From Sphingobacterium detergens (lineage in GTDB: Bacteria > Bacteroidota > Bacteroidia > Sphingobacteriales > Sphingobacteriaceae), in the NCBI RefSeq assembly GCF_003610355.1, contig NZ_RAPY01000005.1, forward strand, positions 248,001-312,000: 64,000 nt of DNA, written 5' to 3'. The position numbers were made by a program, and so were the translations under genes. The notes beneath the pieces are model-generated. The model ran no database searches and was not told the DNA's origin. It saw nothing but the letters and a program-made list of their open reading frames with translations. Positions 35,759 through 44,764 of this stretch are shown piece after piece (position 1 is the first letter of the stretch; each line of letters begins with the position of its first letter).

Positions 35759-38700
35759 TTAAAAAGAATAACGTAATCCCAGCTGGAATTGGTATGGGTT
35801 ACCAGAAGGAGTAACGATACCTGAATTGTTTACATTGTAATTAAACTGTTGCTTTGCAATATCAAAGGGGATCAACTTTTCCCCGGCAGCATCTTTCCCG
35901 CCTAAAGCATACAGATTTTGATTGCCTAGAGACTCATTTACACCCCAAGTTTTCTTAAACAAGTTGGCAACGTTGAAAAGGTCCCCTGATATTTCCAGAG
36001 CATGGTTTTTATATAAATTGAATTTTTTAGCAATCCGAAGGTCAATCAAACCATAAAAACCATTCACTCCGCCATTACGTTCTGCTAATTTACCCTGATA
36101 TTTCTTAATATAATCTTTAAGGCTCTGACTCGCTTCTGGGTTATTCAACAGATTATTCAGCCCGGTGACCAGCTGTTTTGAAGTATTGGAATTATTCGGG
36201 TCAAAAATATAGGCCAGATCATTGTCTCCGGCAACAAAGTCTCCATTGATATTTCCGCCGGCGAGCAAACTATACCGTGTACCTCCGATACCTGAGTAGC
36301 GAACGCCGACACTGACACCATAAAACGTTGGCAAAGTTCCGTAAATAACAATCTTATTACGGAATTGATTGTTCGAATAGCTCATCTTGCTCAAATCACG
36401 AGGATCATCTTTCACAGCTAAGGATAAGGTCGCCGTATTGGCTACATTTCCGTTGAAGGAGGTATTGTCTTTCGCATCATTCCAAGTATAGCTAACCGAT
36501 ATCGTTCCATCCTTGTAATACTGATAACTTGCATCAAATACGACAGCAAATTGGTTGACTTTCCCCTCAGAATTCAATTCTAAAACTCGACCAAACTTAT
36601 CGGAAATCCTTCCTTTTTTCCAATCCGGAGCTCCATCGACGATGGATGCGGCAGGAACGAATACGCCTCTATTATCTTCATTTGCAAGCCTAAAGAAAGG
36701 ATCTTTCACCATATTACGGTCGACATACATATAATTGTTGCGTCCCAAATTCATATATCCGGAAAGACTTGCCTTCAGCTTTTCTGTGAAAAAGTGTGTA
36801 TAAGATACATTAGCCTTATACACGACTGGAATTTTGGCATCGGGACCATAAGTATTGATGGTCGGGACCTGAAACTGGGCTAAAGTAGGTGTGGATGACG
36901 GATCCTTTCTGTAGTCGACAAAATTTGGTGTAGGTACATCCGCACCGCGAACATCAACAGTAGCAAAATGCTTCCCATCAAAAGTAAGGTTATTGATCGT
37001 CATATAATTATTGATATCCGATGCAAATATACCTGCGCCCACTCGAAAGAAATCTTTTCTTTCTTCGTTCACATCCCAGGTCATTTGGAAACGCGGCTGC
37101 ACCACAAAAGACTTGAGTTTATGATCTGTACGGACACCGACTTCTCTTAACAATTCTTCATTCAGAGGAGAAGTCGGATAATGTCCGTAATCCAACCGCA
37201 AACCGGCAACCAAGTCTAATCCCTGCGCTAACTTGGTTTGCAACTGTCCATACACACCGGCATTGAATATCTTACCGACCACAGCCGGATCACTCATCAA
37301 AGGAACTTCACGATAGTAAGCATATGGTTTCATGTCGTCAAAGTTCTGCATAGCCGTCTTTCCATCACTTGGTCTAAAGTGGAAGCGACCATTGACCTCA
37401 CTTCCGTAAATGGAATTTGCATGGGTATACATCAGGTCCACACCAAAAGTGTAATTGATATTATCCGTACTGTAATAGATATTATCAACAAGCTGAAATA
37501 CATTATTTTTAAAAGATTCCTGCGCAAAACGATGCCCTCCCAATTGCAATGTGGTCTTTTTATCTTCCCCAGCAACTTTGGATACCGCATCTTCCACAAT
37601 GGCACGTGGAATATTCTGACCAGGTAAAAGGTCTCCGGGACTACTTTTCTGATAGGTATAGAGATGTTGTACTTTTAACTCATTGGTTACCTTAGGGGAA
37701 ATGGTGGTACGCAAAGTAGCCAATAGGCTATTATCAATATTCTTATCGTTCCCGTAAGATTCATATAAAGTAATTGGCTTGTTGTCTTGCAGCCCCAGCT
37801 TATTGTTATCACTTGTAAAGTTATTACGGATTGTCAATAAGTTTTTATCATTGATCTGCCAGTCAATACGTCCAAAAATCGCGTCAGAACCTCTTTTTTT
37901 ATCGAAAGCACCATATTGGCGTTCGTTCCCCAATCCGTACTTTTTCCGCCCGATATTGACAAATTCATCTAATGTTGCGTTTGTAACATTAAATCGTTTT
38001 TCATCGGCTTCAGAGTTAATATCAGCAATAATCAGAGGACGGGAGTCCTGCTGATGATCCCAGGCAACAAAATAATGAAGTTTGTCTTTTATAATGGGAC
38101 CACCCAAAGTAAAGCCATATTGATAAGTGGAAAAATCGTTGCTCCGTTTGTTTCCCCGAATATCATATGGGCTGGACAACCAGTCTGCTCGAGAATATAA
38201 CCAGGCACTACCTTGCGTTTTATTTGTTCCCTGTTTGGTCACAGCACTGACCGTTCCGCCACCTGCTCTGCCATAGGTTACATCATACTGGTTGGTCACC
38301 ACTTTAAATTCACGAACGGCTTCGATAGAGATGGAATAGGGAGCACCACTCCGACTTGTTGTCGACCCCGCAGAGGTTGGGTTTTTCGCGTTCATACCAT
38401 CTATCGTAAAATTGGTAGAAGACCCTAACTGGCCACCAATATTATCGCCTTTGCTTAACGGAGACAGATCCATTAAAGACGTAAAGTTACGACCATTGAC
38501 AGGTAGTTTTGCGATATCCCGGGCTGTCACCGCAGTTGCAGCACCAAGGTTCTCAATTTTATTTTTCAATGTACTTACTCCTGTGAGCTCAACTGTTTCC
38601 AATACGTTAGATGCATTTTGAATCGGAATATTCAAGCGAATCATATCGCCCTGGTTTAGTGTAAAGCCCGAACGAATCTGTTCGCCATAACCAATAAAGG

Positions 38701-38938
38701 TAACTTTGATAATGTATGGTCCTCCGAGGGGAAGTTCCTTAAAATTGAAATCGCCATTGGCGTTGGTCGATGTTTTGGTGGTAAAACCTGTAGACTCGTT
38801 ACGAACCTCTACTGAAGCCCCTTGAACCCCTTTGTTATTCTCGTCCGTAATCTTTCCGGAAAATCCTGCTTGGGTTGTTTGCGCATACAAACCTGTTCCT
38901 ATCGCAATGGCACAAGTCGTAAGTAATATTTCTTTCAT
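35759..38938 (-). CDS. Oar-like TonB-dependent receptor
   Basis: 1059 residues. A signal peptide ends near residue 19 (GLYAQ). A carboxypeptidase-regulatory-like domain (about 24-112) has the FSGKITDENNKGVQGASVEV start. The plug region (about 130-235) contains LPVNGRNFTSLMDLSPL and the YGRAGGGTVSAVTKQGTN segment typical of Oar-type receptors. The rest is a large barrel ending in QFQLGLRYSF, a normal outer-membrane C-terminus with terminal Phe. No SusD follows, unlike at 12193. Members have been tied to export or uptake at the outer membrane; the ligand here is unknown. An exact -7 element precedes the gene. Confidence 0.9.
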   Translation of the reverse strand: MKEILLTTCAIAIGTGLYAQTTQAGFSGKITDENNKGVQGASVEVRNESTGFTTKTSTNANGDFNFKELPLGGPYIIKVTFIGYGEQIRSGFTLNQGDMIRLNIPIQNASNVLETVELTGVSTLKNKIENLGAATAVTARDIAKLPVNGRNFTSLMDLSPLSKGDNIGGQLGSSTNFTIDGMNAKNPTSAGSTTSRSGAPYSISIEAVREFKVVTNQYDVTYGRAGGGTVSAVTKQGTNKTQGSAWLYSRADWLSSPYDIRGNKRSNDFSTYQYGFTLGGPIIKDKLHYFVAWDHQQDSRPLIIADINSEADEKRFNVTNATLDEFVNIGRKKYGLGNERQYGAFDKKRGSDAIFGRIDWQINDKNLLTIRNNFTSDNNKLGLQDNKPITLYESYGNDKNIDNSLLATLRTTISPKVTNELKVQHLYTYQKSSPGDLLPGQNIPRAIVEDAVSKVAGEDKKTTLQLGGHRFAQESFKNNVFQLVDNIYYSTDNINYTFGVDLMYTHANSIYGSEVNGRFHFRPSDGKTAMQNFDDMKPYAYYREVPLMSDPAVVGKIFNAGVYGQLQTKLAQGLDLVAGLRLDYGHYPTSPLNEELLREVGVRTDHKLKSFVVQPRFQMTWDVNEERKDFFRVGAGIFASDINNYMTINNLTFDGKHFATVDVRGADVPTPNFVDYRKDPSSTPTLAQFQVPTINTYGPDAKIPVVYKANVSYTHFFTEKLKASLSGYMNLGRNNYMYVDRNMVKDPFFRLANEDNRGVFVPAASIVDGAPDWKKGRISDKFGRVLELNSEGKVNQFAVVFDASYQYYKDGTISVSYTWNDAKDNTSFNGNVANTATLSLAVKDDPRDLSKMSYSNNQFRNKIVIYGTLPTFYGVSVGVRYSGIGGTRYSLLAGGNINGDFVAGDNDLAYIFDPNNSNTSKQLVTGLNNLLNNPEASQSLKDYIKKYQGKLAERNGGVNGFYGLIDLRIAKKFNLYKNHALEISGDLFNVANLFKKTWGVNESLGNQNLYALGGKDAAGEKLIPFDIAKQQFNYNVNNSGIVTPSGNPYQFQLGLRYSF

Positions 38939-38963
38939 TTAGTTGTTGGTTGTAATACGGCAA

Positions 38964-38971
38964 CAAAATTA
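38964..38971 (-). promoter_or_regulatory. -7 element of the Oar-like receptor gene
   Basis: Minus-strand TAATTTTG, an exact match, 25 nt before the ATG, leaving a leader of roughly 20 nt. Confidence 0.45.
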
Positions 38972-39101
38972 CTTCGATCGTATTAACAGAAGCTAAACGA
39001 AATATTATGAAATTATAAACAAAGCATCATAAAACACTATATGAAAAAATAACGAAGCAAAAATCAAAGTTTCTTCCTCCTCCTTGCCTGATATTCATAA
39101 A

Positions 39102-39126
39102 AAAAGTCAGTAAAATACTGACTTTT
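39102..39126 (-). terminator. Terminator overlapping the bshC stop
   Basis: AAAAGTCAGTA, loop AAA, TACTGACTTTT. The bshC stop codon is inside the right arm as read on the plus strand. Confidence 0.8.
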
Positions 39127-40714
39127 AATATAAGATTGTGAATTTGAAATCTAGGGGATTAAAGTATTTATAGAGATCTCTAAAAAGGTTATCACCATAT
39201 TTTACATACAACAAGGCAAAATTTTCAGATCGCTCTTGTAATCCTCCTCCGGGAAAGAGCTTCTCCTTTACGTTATCAATATCTGCCAATGCATGCTGAT
39301 GGTTTCGTTTTTCGGCTTTCATCAACTTTTTCTCTAGGTTGTTCATCGCCTTTTTCAATCGAGCTTTTATCGCCTCGGTGCTCGGTCCTAGACTAGGATC
39401 AATTTTGTGTGTACGTAACCTTATCTTTCCAAAGATCGCATTCAGTTCCATCCATTCATCATTCAGATTCAATCTTTCCTTGGTATGACGACGCACATAC
39501 TCTTTCTTCAAAACCTCCGCAGGGCGAAAAATGCTTTTGAAGGTTAGATCGACACGGAAAAGCTTGGCGGCCACATTATCTTCGGTAATCATGGCCGAAT
39601 TTCGCGGAATTAAGATCGGGAAATCTATTTGGTACTGATCAAAATTAGACTTTAATTGCATCCAATAGACCATCTCAGCACCACCACCAATATAGGCCAA
39701 ATTAGGAAGGATAATTTCCTGATACATGGGGCGCATCACCACATTTGGACTAAAACGTTCGGGATGAGCATCTATTTCTCTTTCCAGCTCTTCCTTGGTA
39801 AAATATATATTTTGATGCAGAACCTCATATCGGCCGTCTGCGGCCAGAACCAAGCGTTCTCTAAATTCATCGGTCAAATAGAAGAAATTGATCTCCCGGG
39901 CATGTACCTGTGTAGAAAACCCTTTCGCTTCCAATTCTTTCGATCTGTCTGTAATAGCCTTAAAACTATTTTCAGATAAAATATCCGTTTTGATAATCGG
40001 CTTAAATAATTCCTTCAGTTCTTTATCATCTGCATCAATAATCAAAAGACCATAGGATTTAAAAAGTTCGTTCACCATATAACGCGTCGCATCAGCTAAC
40101 CTGGTGTGTTTTAGATAAGCTTGCTCTACAATACGAGTAAGCTTAGCAGAATTGTCTGAAAGGCCAAGGATATTGGTGTATTGCTTTACCGCATCAACAA
40201 TGGAAGCGGTATCCATACGCCCTGTAGCGGATACCGCAGGTGTCTCCCATGCTATTTTTTTCCCATAGACCTTGGTATGATTAATTTCTTCAAAATCATG
40301 GTCCTCAGTTGCCATCCAATATACCGGGATAAAGTTTTTTTCCGGATGTTTGGCATGCAGGTCTTCTGACAGACGTATTGCTGTCATGATCTTAAATATA
40401 AAGTATAAGGGCCCTGTAAAGATATTCAGTTGATGACCTGTGGTAATCGTATAGGTATTCTCCTGCAACAACAAATCTATATTTGCGGCGACAGTGGGAG
40501 AATCCTCCAACAAAGTCTCATATTGAGCTTTTAGGCGCTCCACAAGAATGGTGCGGTGGCCAAAATGCCTTTTTTCGTGCAATTGCTTCTCAAAACCGTC
40601 AAATGTAGGCCAGTGTCCAACAAACGGTTTCAGTGCCTCGTCATGAGCCAGATAGGCCAGCAATGTTTTGGAGAAACTGTTTGTCTCACTATATTCGATA
40701 TAAGTTGCTTTCAT
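39125..40714 (-). CDS. bshC: Bacillithiol biosynthesis cysteine-adding enzyme BshC
   Basis: 529 residues, full length. BshC adds cysteine to glucosaminyl-malate in the last step of bacillithiol synthesis. The Rossmann-type core has the conserved TITTGHQLNIFTGPLYFIFK near 92 and FIPVYWMATEDHDFEEINH near 130; a coiled-coil region near 450-490 (KARLKKAMNNLEKKLMKAEK) precedes the family's C-terminal segment. bshA and bshB are not here. It is a single gene with its own terminator and an exact -7 element (40736-40743). Confidence 0.95.
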   Translation of the reverse strand: MKATYIEYSETNSFSKTLLAYLAHDEALKPFVGHWPTFDGFEKQLHEKRHFGHRTILVERLKAQYETLLEDSPTVAANIDLLLQENTYTITTGHQLNIFTGPLYFIFKIMTAIRLSEDLHAKHPEKNFIPVYWMATEDHDFEEINHTKVYGKKIAWETPAVSATGRMDTASIVDAVKQYTNILGLSDNSAKLTRIVEQAYLKHTRLADATRYMVNELFKSYGLLIIDADDKELKELFKPIIKTDILSENSFKAITDRSKELEAKGFSTQVHAREINFFYLTDEFRERLVLAADGRYEVLHQNIYFTKEELEREIDAHPERFSPNVVMRPMYQEIILPNLAYIGGGAEMVYWMQLKSNFDQYQIDFPILIPRNSAMITEDNVAAKLFRVDLTFKSIFRPAEVLKKEYVRRHTKERLNLNDEWMELNAIFGKIRLRTHKIDPSLGPSTEAIKARLKKAMNNLEKKLMKAEKRNHQHALADIDNVKEKLFPGGGLQERSENFALLYVKYGDNLFRDLYKYFNPLDFKFTILY

Positions 40715-40735
40715 ATATGCTTATTGTACGATATA

Positions 40736-40743
40736 CAAATGTA
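40736..40743 (-). promoter_or_regulatory. -7 element of bshC
   Basis: Minus-strand TACATTTG, exact consensus, 21 nt before the ATG; no clear -33 box at the usual distance. Confidence 0.45.
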
Positions 40744-40960
40744 TTTAGTTTGAGCAGACAAAATACTGATTTTTAATAAAAAGCTCATTCCACTTTTAAA
40801 TTATATCATTCTATTGACAAATGTCCAACTGAAACCTTCATGATTTCACAAGCACCAACAGCACAGAAAATCGACGGAAGTCTTTCTGGCCAATAACCTG
40901 GGCATAGCGAGCTTATTGATACCTTAATGAAAAAATACAAATCAAATAAAAAGCAATTTC
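40744..40960. other. Intergenic region between bshC and rimO
   Basis: Together with flanking sites this forms a gap of about 320 nt (40715-41033). It holds the bshC promoter and the rimO terminator and no supportable gene. Confidence 0.5.
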
Positions 40961-40992
40961 AAAAAAAGAGCCTCCCCATATCTGGGAGGCTC
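40961..40992 (-). terminator. Terminator of rimO
   Basis: GAGCCTCCC/GGGAGGCTC stem with a T-run on the minus strand formed by the plus-strand A7 at 40961-40967. Confidence 0.85.
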
Positions 40993-41033
40993 CTCTGTAT
41001 ATTATTTCATGATCTGCACAGATCAATCAAGTA

Positions 41034-42371
41034 TTATTTTTTGACAATTTCGCCATAGAGATCGAAATCCTCTGCACGATCTATTTTTACCTGAACAAAA
41101 TCTCCGATCCGTGCATAGGAATCCGCTGCCGAAATCAGCACCTCATTATCCACCTCTGGGGAATCATATTCTGTCCGTCCGATAAAATAATCTCCGTCCA
41201 CACGATCCACAAGCACTTTATAGGTATTACCTACTTTAGATTGATTGATCTCATAAGAAATGCCTTGTTGAACCTCCATAATCGCCTCAACACGTTCTTC
41301 TTTTACTTCTTGTGGCACATTGTCCGCCAAGGTATGTGCATGCGTCTTCTCCTCATGTGAATAAGTAAAACAGCCCAAACGGTCAAAACGGGTTTCCTCT
41401 ACCCATTCCAACATCTCCTGAAAATCTTGTTCGGTCTCGTCTGGATATCCACAGATTAATGTTGTTCGCAATGCGATATTCGGTACTTTGTCGCGAATGG
41501 CATTGACAAGATCAACCTGCTTTTGTTTGGTCGTACCTCTACGCATAGATTTCAACATCGGGTCGGAGATATGCTGCAATGGCATATCCAGATAATTACA
41601 AATATTTGAACGCTCATTCATTGCATCTAAAATATCCATAGGAAAACCAGAAGGATAAGCATACTGCAAACGGATCCAATCGATACCATCCACATCTGAT
41701 AAATGGCGCATCAAATCAGAAAGATTACGTTTACCGTAGATATCCAATCCATAATAGGTTAAATCCTGAGCAATTAAAATCAACTCCTTGGTTCCATTTG
41801 AAGCCAAAAATTTAGCTTCTTTAACCAAATCATCAATGGATTTGGAAACATGCTTACCACGCATTAAAGGTATTGCACAGAATGAACATGGGCGGTTACA
41901 ACCTTCCGCGATCTTAAAATAAGAAAAGTGTGAAGGAGTCGTCAATAGACGTTCGCCTAATAATTCATGACGATAATCTGCTCCGATAGCGGTTAGCAAA
42001 TCAGGCAAATCATTTGTCCCAAAATAGGCATCCACACTCGGTATTTCAGCTTGCAATTCGGGTTTATAACGCTCCGAAAGACATCCGGTAACAATCACCT
42101 TATTGATCTTACCTTGATCCTTTAATTCCGAATATTGCAAAATCGCATCAATAGATTCCTGTTTGGCGTTGTCAATAAATCCGCAGGTATTAATGACAAC
42201 AATATCATTCTCCTGTATATTCGAGGCTTCATGGACCACCTCCATCTGATTACCTTTCAACTGGCCCATTAGCACTTCACTATCGTGAATATTTTTCGAA
42301 CAGCCCAAGGTAACCACGTTCACACGGGGTTTATTGATCAAAGGGACAGATTTCGTATATTTTGTCTTCAT
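41034..42371 (-). CDS. rimO: Ribosomal protein S12 methylthiotransferase RimO
   Basis: 445 residues. RimO is a radical-SAM enzyme that methylthiolates the conserved Asp of ribosomal protein S12. The N-terminal UPF0004 domain carries three Fe-S cysteines (TLGCSKN, INTCGFIDNAKQES, TGCLSERY). The radical-SAM cluster motif is CNRPCSFC near 158, and a C-terminal TRAM domain follows (about 380-445). The SKNIHDSE start and the S12-type insert set it apart from MiaB. It follows ftsY on the same strand after 96 nt. Confidence 0.96.
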   Translation of the reverse strand: MKTKYTKSVPLINKPRVNVVTLGCSKNIHDSEVLMGQLKGNQMEVVHEASNIQENDIVVINTCGFIDNAKQESIDAILQYSELKDQGKINKVIVTGCLSERYKPELQAEIPSVDAYFGTNDLPDLLTAIGADYRHELLGERLLTTPSHFSYFKIAEGCNRPCSFCAIPLMRGKHVSKSIDDLVKEAKFLASNGTKELILIAQDLTYYGLDIYGKRNLSDLMRHLSDVDGIDWIRLQYAYPSGFPMDILDAMNERSNICNYLDMPLQHISDPMLKSMRRGTTKQKQVDLVNAIRDKVPNIALRTTLICGYPDETEQDFQEMLEWVEETRFDRLGCFTYSHEEKTHAHTLADNVPQEVKEERVEAIMEVQQGISYEINQSKVGNTYKVLVDRVDGDYFIGRTEYDSPEVDNEVLISAADSYARIGDFVQVKIDRAEDFDLYGEIVKK

Positions 42372-42467
42372 ATGATTAGAAGGGTTTGTCGAGAAAAAAG
42401 GGCGGCTGTTTATTAATCATTCCCGGTAAAGAATGAAAGCCTTATTTCTGACAATTGTTTTAGTATT

Positions 42468-43430
42468 CTATTTGAAAAGTGAGTCTACAAACTCCTTTTT
42501 GTTAAATAATTGGAGATCGCCTATTTTCTCACCCACACCGATGTATTTCACGGGGATTTTGAACTGATCGGATATCCCGATAACAACACCGCCTTTGGCT
42601 GTTCCATCCAATTTTGTCAGTGCCAAAGCGTTTACATCTGTCGCTTGTGTGAATTGCGTACATTGTTCTATAGCATTCTGACCTGTTGAAGCATCTAAGA
42701 CCAATAAAATTTCATGCGGAGCGCCGGGAACAACTTTTTGCATGACATTTTTAATTTTGGTCAACTCATTCATTAAACCAACCTTATTATGTAGACGACC
42801 GGCAGTATCAATAATACAGACATCTTCACCATTCGCTACAGCAGATTTAATGGTATCATAGGCGACCGAAGCGGGATCTGAACCCATTGCCTGTGCAACA
42901 ACGCGCACATCAACACGTTCACCCCAGAGTTTAAGCTGATCTACAGCAGCCGCACGAAACGTATCTGCCGCCCCCAAAACCACTTTACTTCCACCCTGTT
43001 TAAGTTGATGGGCAAGTTTACCGATTGTGGTGGTCTTGCCAACACCATTCACCCCGACAACCATAATTACATAAGGTTTATGATCTCCGTAATTAAAGTT
43101 TTCAAAATCTGAGCTATTATTCTCTGCCAGTAATGTCTGAATCTCTTCTTTCAGTAAATTGTTCAGCTCCGAAGTGGACACATATTTATCTCTGGCCACA
43201 CGCGCCTGTATACGGTCGATGATTTTTAAAGTCGTTGTAACCCCGACATCAGAAGTAACCAAAACCTCTTCCAGATTATCAAGCACATCGTCATCCACAG
43301 TCGATTTACCGACTACAGCTTTCGTTATCTTGGAAAGAAATCCTTCTTTTGTTTTTTCCAAACCTTTATCTAAGGCTTGTTCTTCTTCTTGTGTTTGTGG
43401 TTTTTTCTTAAAAAAATCAAATAATCCCAT
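42468..43430 (-). CDS. ftsY: Signal recognition particle receptor FtsY
   Basis: 320 residues from the MGLFDFFKKK start; the open frame runs 17 codons further upstream from a TTG but that part overlaps the promoter. FtsY is the SRP GTPase receptor for co-translational membrane targeting. N domain (about 20-110), then the NG GTPase: G1 GVNGVGKTTTIGKLA, DTFRAAAVDQL, DTAGRLHNK, TKLDGTAKGG and GVGEKIGDLQLF at the end. The acidic A domain of E. coli FtsY is absent, as usual outside gamma-proteobacteria. It has its own -7 element and follows a terminator, so it is likely separated from the ribosomal genes. Confidence 0.97.
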   Translation of the reverse strand: MGLFDFFKKKPQTQEEEQALDKGLEKTKEGFLSKITKAVVGKSTVDDDVLDNLEEVLVTSDVGVTTTLKIIDRIQARVARDKYVSTSELNNLLKEEIQTLLAENNSSDFENFNYGDHKPYVIMVVGVNGVGKTTTIGKLAHQLKQGGSKVVLGAADTFRAAAVDQLKLWGERVDVRVVAQAMGSDPASVAYDTIKSAVANGEDVCIIDTAGRLHNKVGLMNELTKIKNVMQKVVPGAPHEILLVLDASTGQNAIEQCTQFTQATDVNALALTKLDGTAKGGVVIGISDQFKIPVKYIGVGEKIGDLQLFNKKEFVDSLFK

Positions 43431-43455
43431 GGAGTGTTTAGTGAAAATTGATGTC

Positions 43456-43463
43456 CAAATATA
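43456..43463 (-). promoter_or_regulatory. -7 element of ftsY
   Basis: Minus-strand TATATTTG, an exact match, 25 nt before the MGLFDFF start and after the terminator of the upstream ribosomal genes. Confidence 0.45.
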
Positions 43464-43481
43464 AACAAATGTCCTCAACAA

Positions 43482-43521
43482 AAAAAGCCCTTTCGGTAGG
43501 ATACCAAAACGGCTATTTTTA
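43482..43521 (-). terminator. Terminator after the rpmB-rpmG-DUF4295 genes
   Basis: A 13-bp stem with one mismatch (AGCCGTTTTGGTA and TACCGAAAGGGCT on the minus strand), loop TCC, then T7. Confidence 0.7.
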
Positions 43522-43564
43522 TCGAATTCTTTTTAAAGAAAAACTTTAAAAAAGGAAAATGCTA

Positions 43565-43732
43565 CTAGTTATTTTTTTGAGCTTCTGCAACTGCGTCTTT
43601 CACTTTATCGTTGTGAATCATACCTTCTTTGAAAGTATACGCGCCAGTTTTCGCAGATTTAGTAGTAATAATAACCTTTGTAAATTCTTTACCGCCACCT
43701 TTTTGTAACGATGCAACTGCTTTCTTTGCCAT
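43565..43732 (-). CDS. DUF4295 family small protein
   Basis: 55 residues, found by translating the minus strand between rpmG and ftsY. It begins MAKKAVASLQKGGGKEF and ends DAVAEAQKNN; basic, with no signal peptide or membrane segment. DUF4295 proteins occupy exactly this place (after rpmG, before ftsY) across Bacteroidota, and a ribosome-associated role is plausible but unproven. It lies 54 nt after rpmG and is followed by a terminator. Confidence 0.9.
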   Translation of the reverse strand: MAKKAVASLQKGGGKEFTKVIITTKSAKTGAYTFKEGMIHNDKVKDAVAEAQKNN

Positions 43733-43786
43733 GGTATTTTAAATATTTTTACTCAGCCCTCTATTGCAAGTGCTAAGATCGGTGAA

Positions 43787-43969
43787 TTACTTAATTTCTT
43801 TATGAACAGTAACTTTTCTCAATACTGGGTTGAATTTTTTCAACTCTAAACGCTCAGTTGTGTTCTTTTTGTTTTTAGTAGTGATGTAACGAGACATTCC
43901 CGGAAGACCACTTTCTTTGTGTTCAGTACATTCTAAGATAACTTGTACTCTATTTCCTTTTTTAGCCAT
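43787..43969 (-). CDS. rpmG: 50S ribosomal protein L33
   Basis: 60 residues, full length for L33. Begins MAKKGNRVQVILECTEHK and contains SRYITTKNKKNTTERLELKK, the family core. The zinc-binding cysteine pairs of C+ L33 are absent, so this is a C- type. It lies in the rpmB-rpmG-DUF4295 series. Confidence 0.97.
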   Translation of the reverse strand: MAKKGNRVQVILECTEHKESGLPGMSRYITTKNKKNTTERLELKKFNPVLRKVTVHKEIK

Positions 43970-44045
43970 TGTTTTACTTTATTTTGATCCTAATATAGGA
44001 TTGAAATTCATGAATAATCTTAATGTAACAGGCGATAAATCAATA

Positions 44046-44279
44046 TTAAATTGATCCTTTAACGATAAATTTATTGATCGCAGCTGTGATACCGTTCTTG
44101 TTGATAGTCTTGATAGCAGAAGTAGATACTTTCAACGTAATCCAACGATCTTCTTCTGGAATGTAAAAACGTTTAGTTTGTAAATTTGGATAGAATTTAC
44201 GTTTAGTTTTAACGTTTGAGTGAGAAACGTTATTTCCTGTTAACGCTGCTTTGCCTGTTAAATCACAAATTCTTGACAT
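44046..44279 (-). CDS. rpmB: 50S ribosomal protein L28
   Basis: 77 residues from MSRICDLTGK; an upstream in-frame extension to 44348 is rejected because the family starts here. It has the SHSNVKTKRKFYPNLQTKR core and WITLKVSTSAIKTINKNG. First gene of the leftward ribosomal series, 76 nt before rpmG. A small dyad (44321-44339) lies in its leader. Confidence 0.97.
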   Translation of the reverse strand: MSRICDLTGKAALTGNNVSHSNVKTKRKFYPNLQTKRFYIPEEDRWITLKVSTSAIKTINKNGITAAINKFIVKGSI

Positions 44280-44320
44280 GATATTATCTTTTTTGTTGTC
44301 TTTATTACAATATGTTAATC

Positions 44321-44339
44321 CTTTGCACTCTCTGCAAAG
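44321..44339. repeat. Small dyad in the rpmB leader
   Basis: CTTTGCA, CTCTC, TGCAAAG. It could form a leader hairpin on the L28 mRNA; autoregulation is speculative. Confidence 0.4.
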
Positions 44340-44452
44340 AGTTTGCAAATATCTATATTTTTTTTTAGATAAGCAACAACATTATGGGAATTATTTTTAA
44401 AAATAGTTCTACACAGGAATGGTATGGGCAAAAATAAAGCATTTTATTGTAT

Positions 44453-44460
44453 TATATTTG
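44453..44460 (+). promoter_or_regulatory. -7 element of the 44498 gene
   Basis: TATATTTG, exact consensus, 37 nt before the ATG at 44498. Confidence 0.4.
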
Positions 44461-44497
44461 CTCTGTAAAGAAAAATAGTTTTCAACAATTCACATTT

Positions 44498-44764
44498 ATG
44501 AACAAATATCTTCGCAAGGGTCTAAGAGAAATAATCATTGGTGTATTATTGGTTATCCTCGGTTATTACCTGATGGAACAACGATCCAACTGGTATAAAT
44601 TAGCAATGCTCGTCGGAGTAATTACCTTCAGCATTGGTTTCCTTACATTAATTTATAGAATGATTCGAAAAGTGGACCGTAATGCGATTATCGAGATGCG
44701 TGGAGAGGCTCATAAAGAGGATATTCATAAAAAAGATAAGGAAGAAGATGCTGAACAAAACTAG
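44498..44764 (+). CDS. Small membrane protein upstream of recO
   Basis: 88 residues from ATG 44498; an upstream frame extension is rejected because it covers the promoter. Two hydrophobic helices (about residues 8-25 and 35-55; IIIGVLLVILGYYLM and LAMLVGVITFSIGFLTL) with a charged C-terminal tail (KEDIHKKDKEEDAEQN). No family recognised. Its last 17 nt overlap the start of recO, so translation of the two may be coupled. Confidence 0.75.
   Translation: MNKYLRKGLREIIIGVLLVILGYYLMEQRSNWYKLAMLVGVITFSIGFLTLIYRMIRKVDRNAIIEMRGEAHKEDIHKKDKEEDAEQN

Noticed and set aside
40744..40960. Short peptide MISQAPTAQKIDGSLSGQ in the bshC-rimO gap
   Set aside because: Ends after 18 codons; no conserved neighbour or ribosome site; treated as chance.
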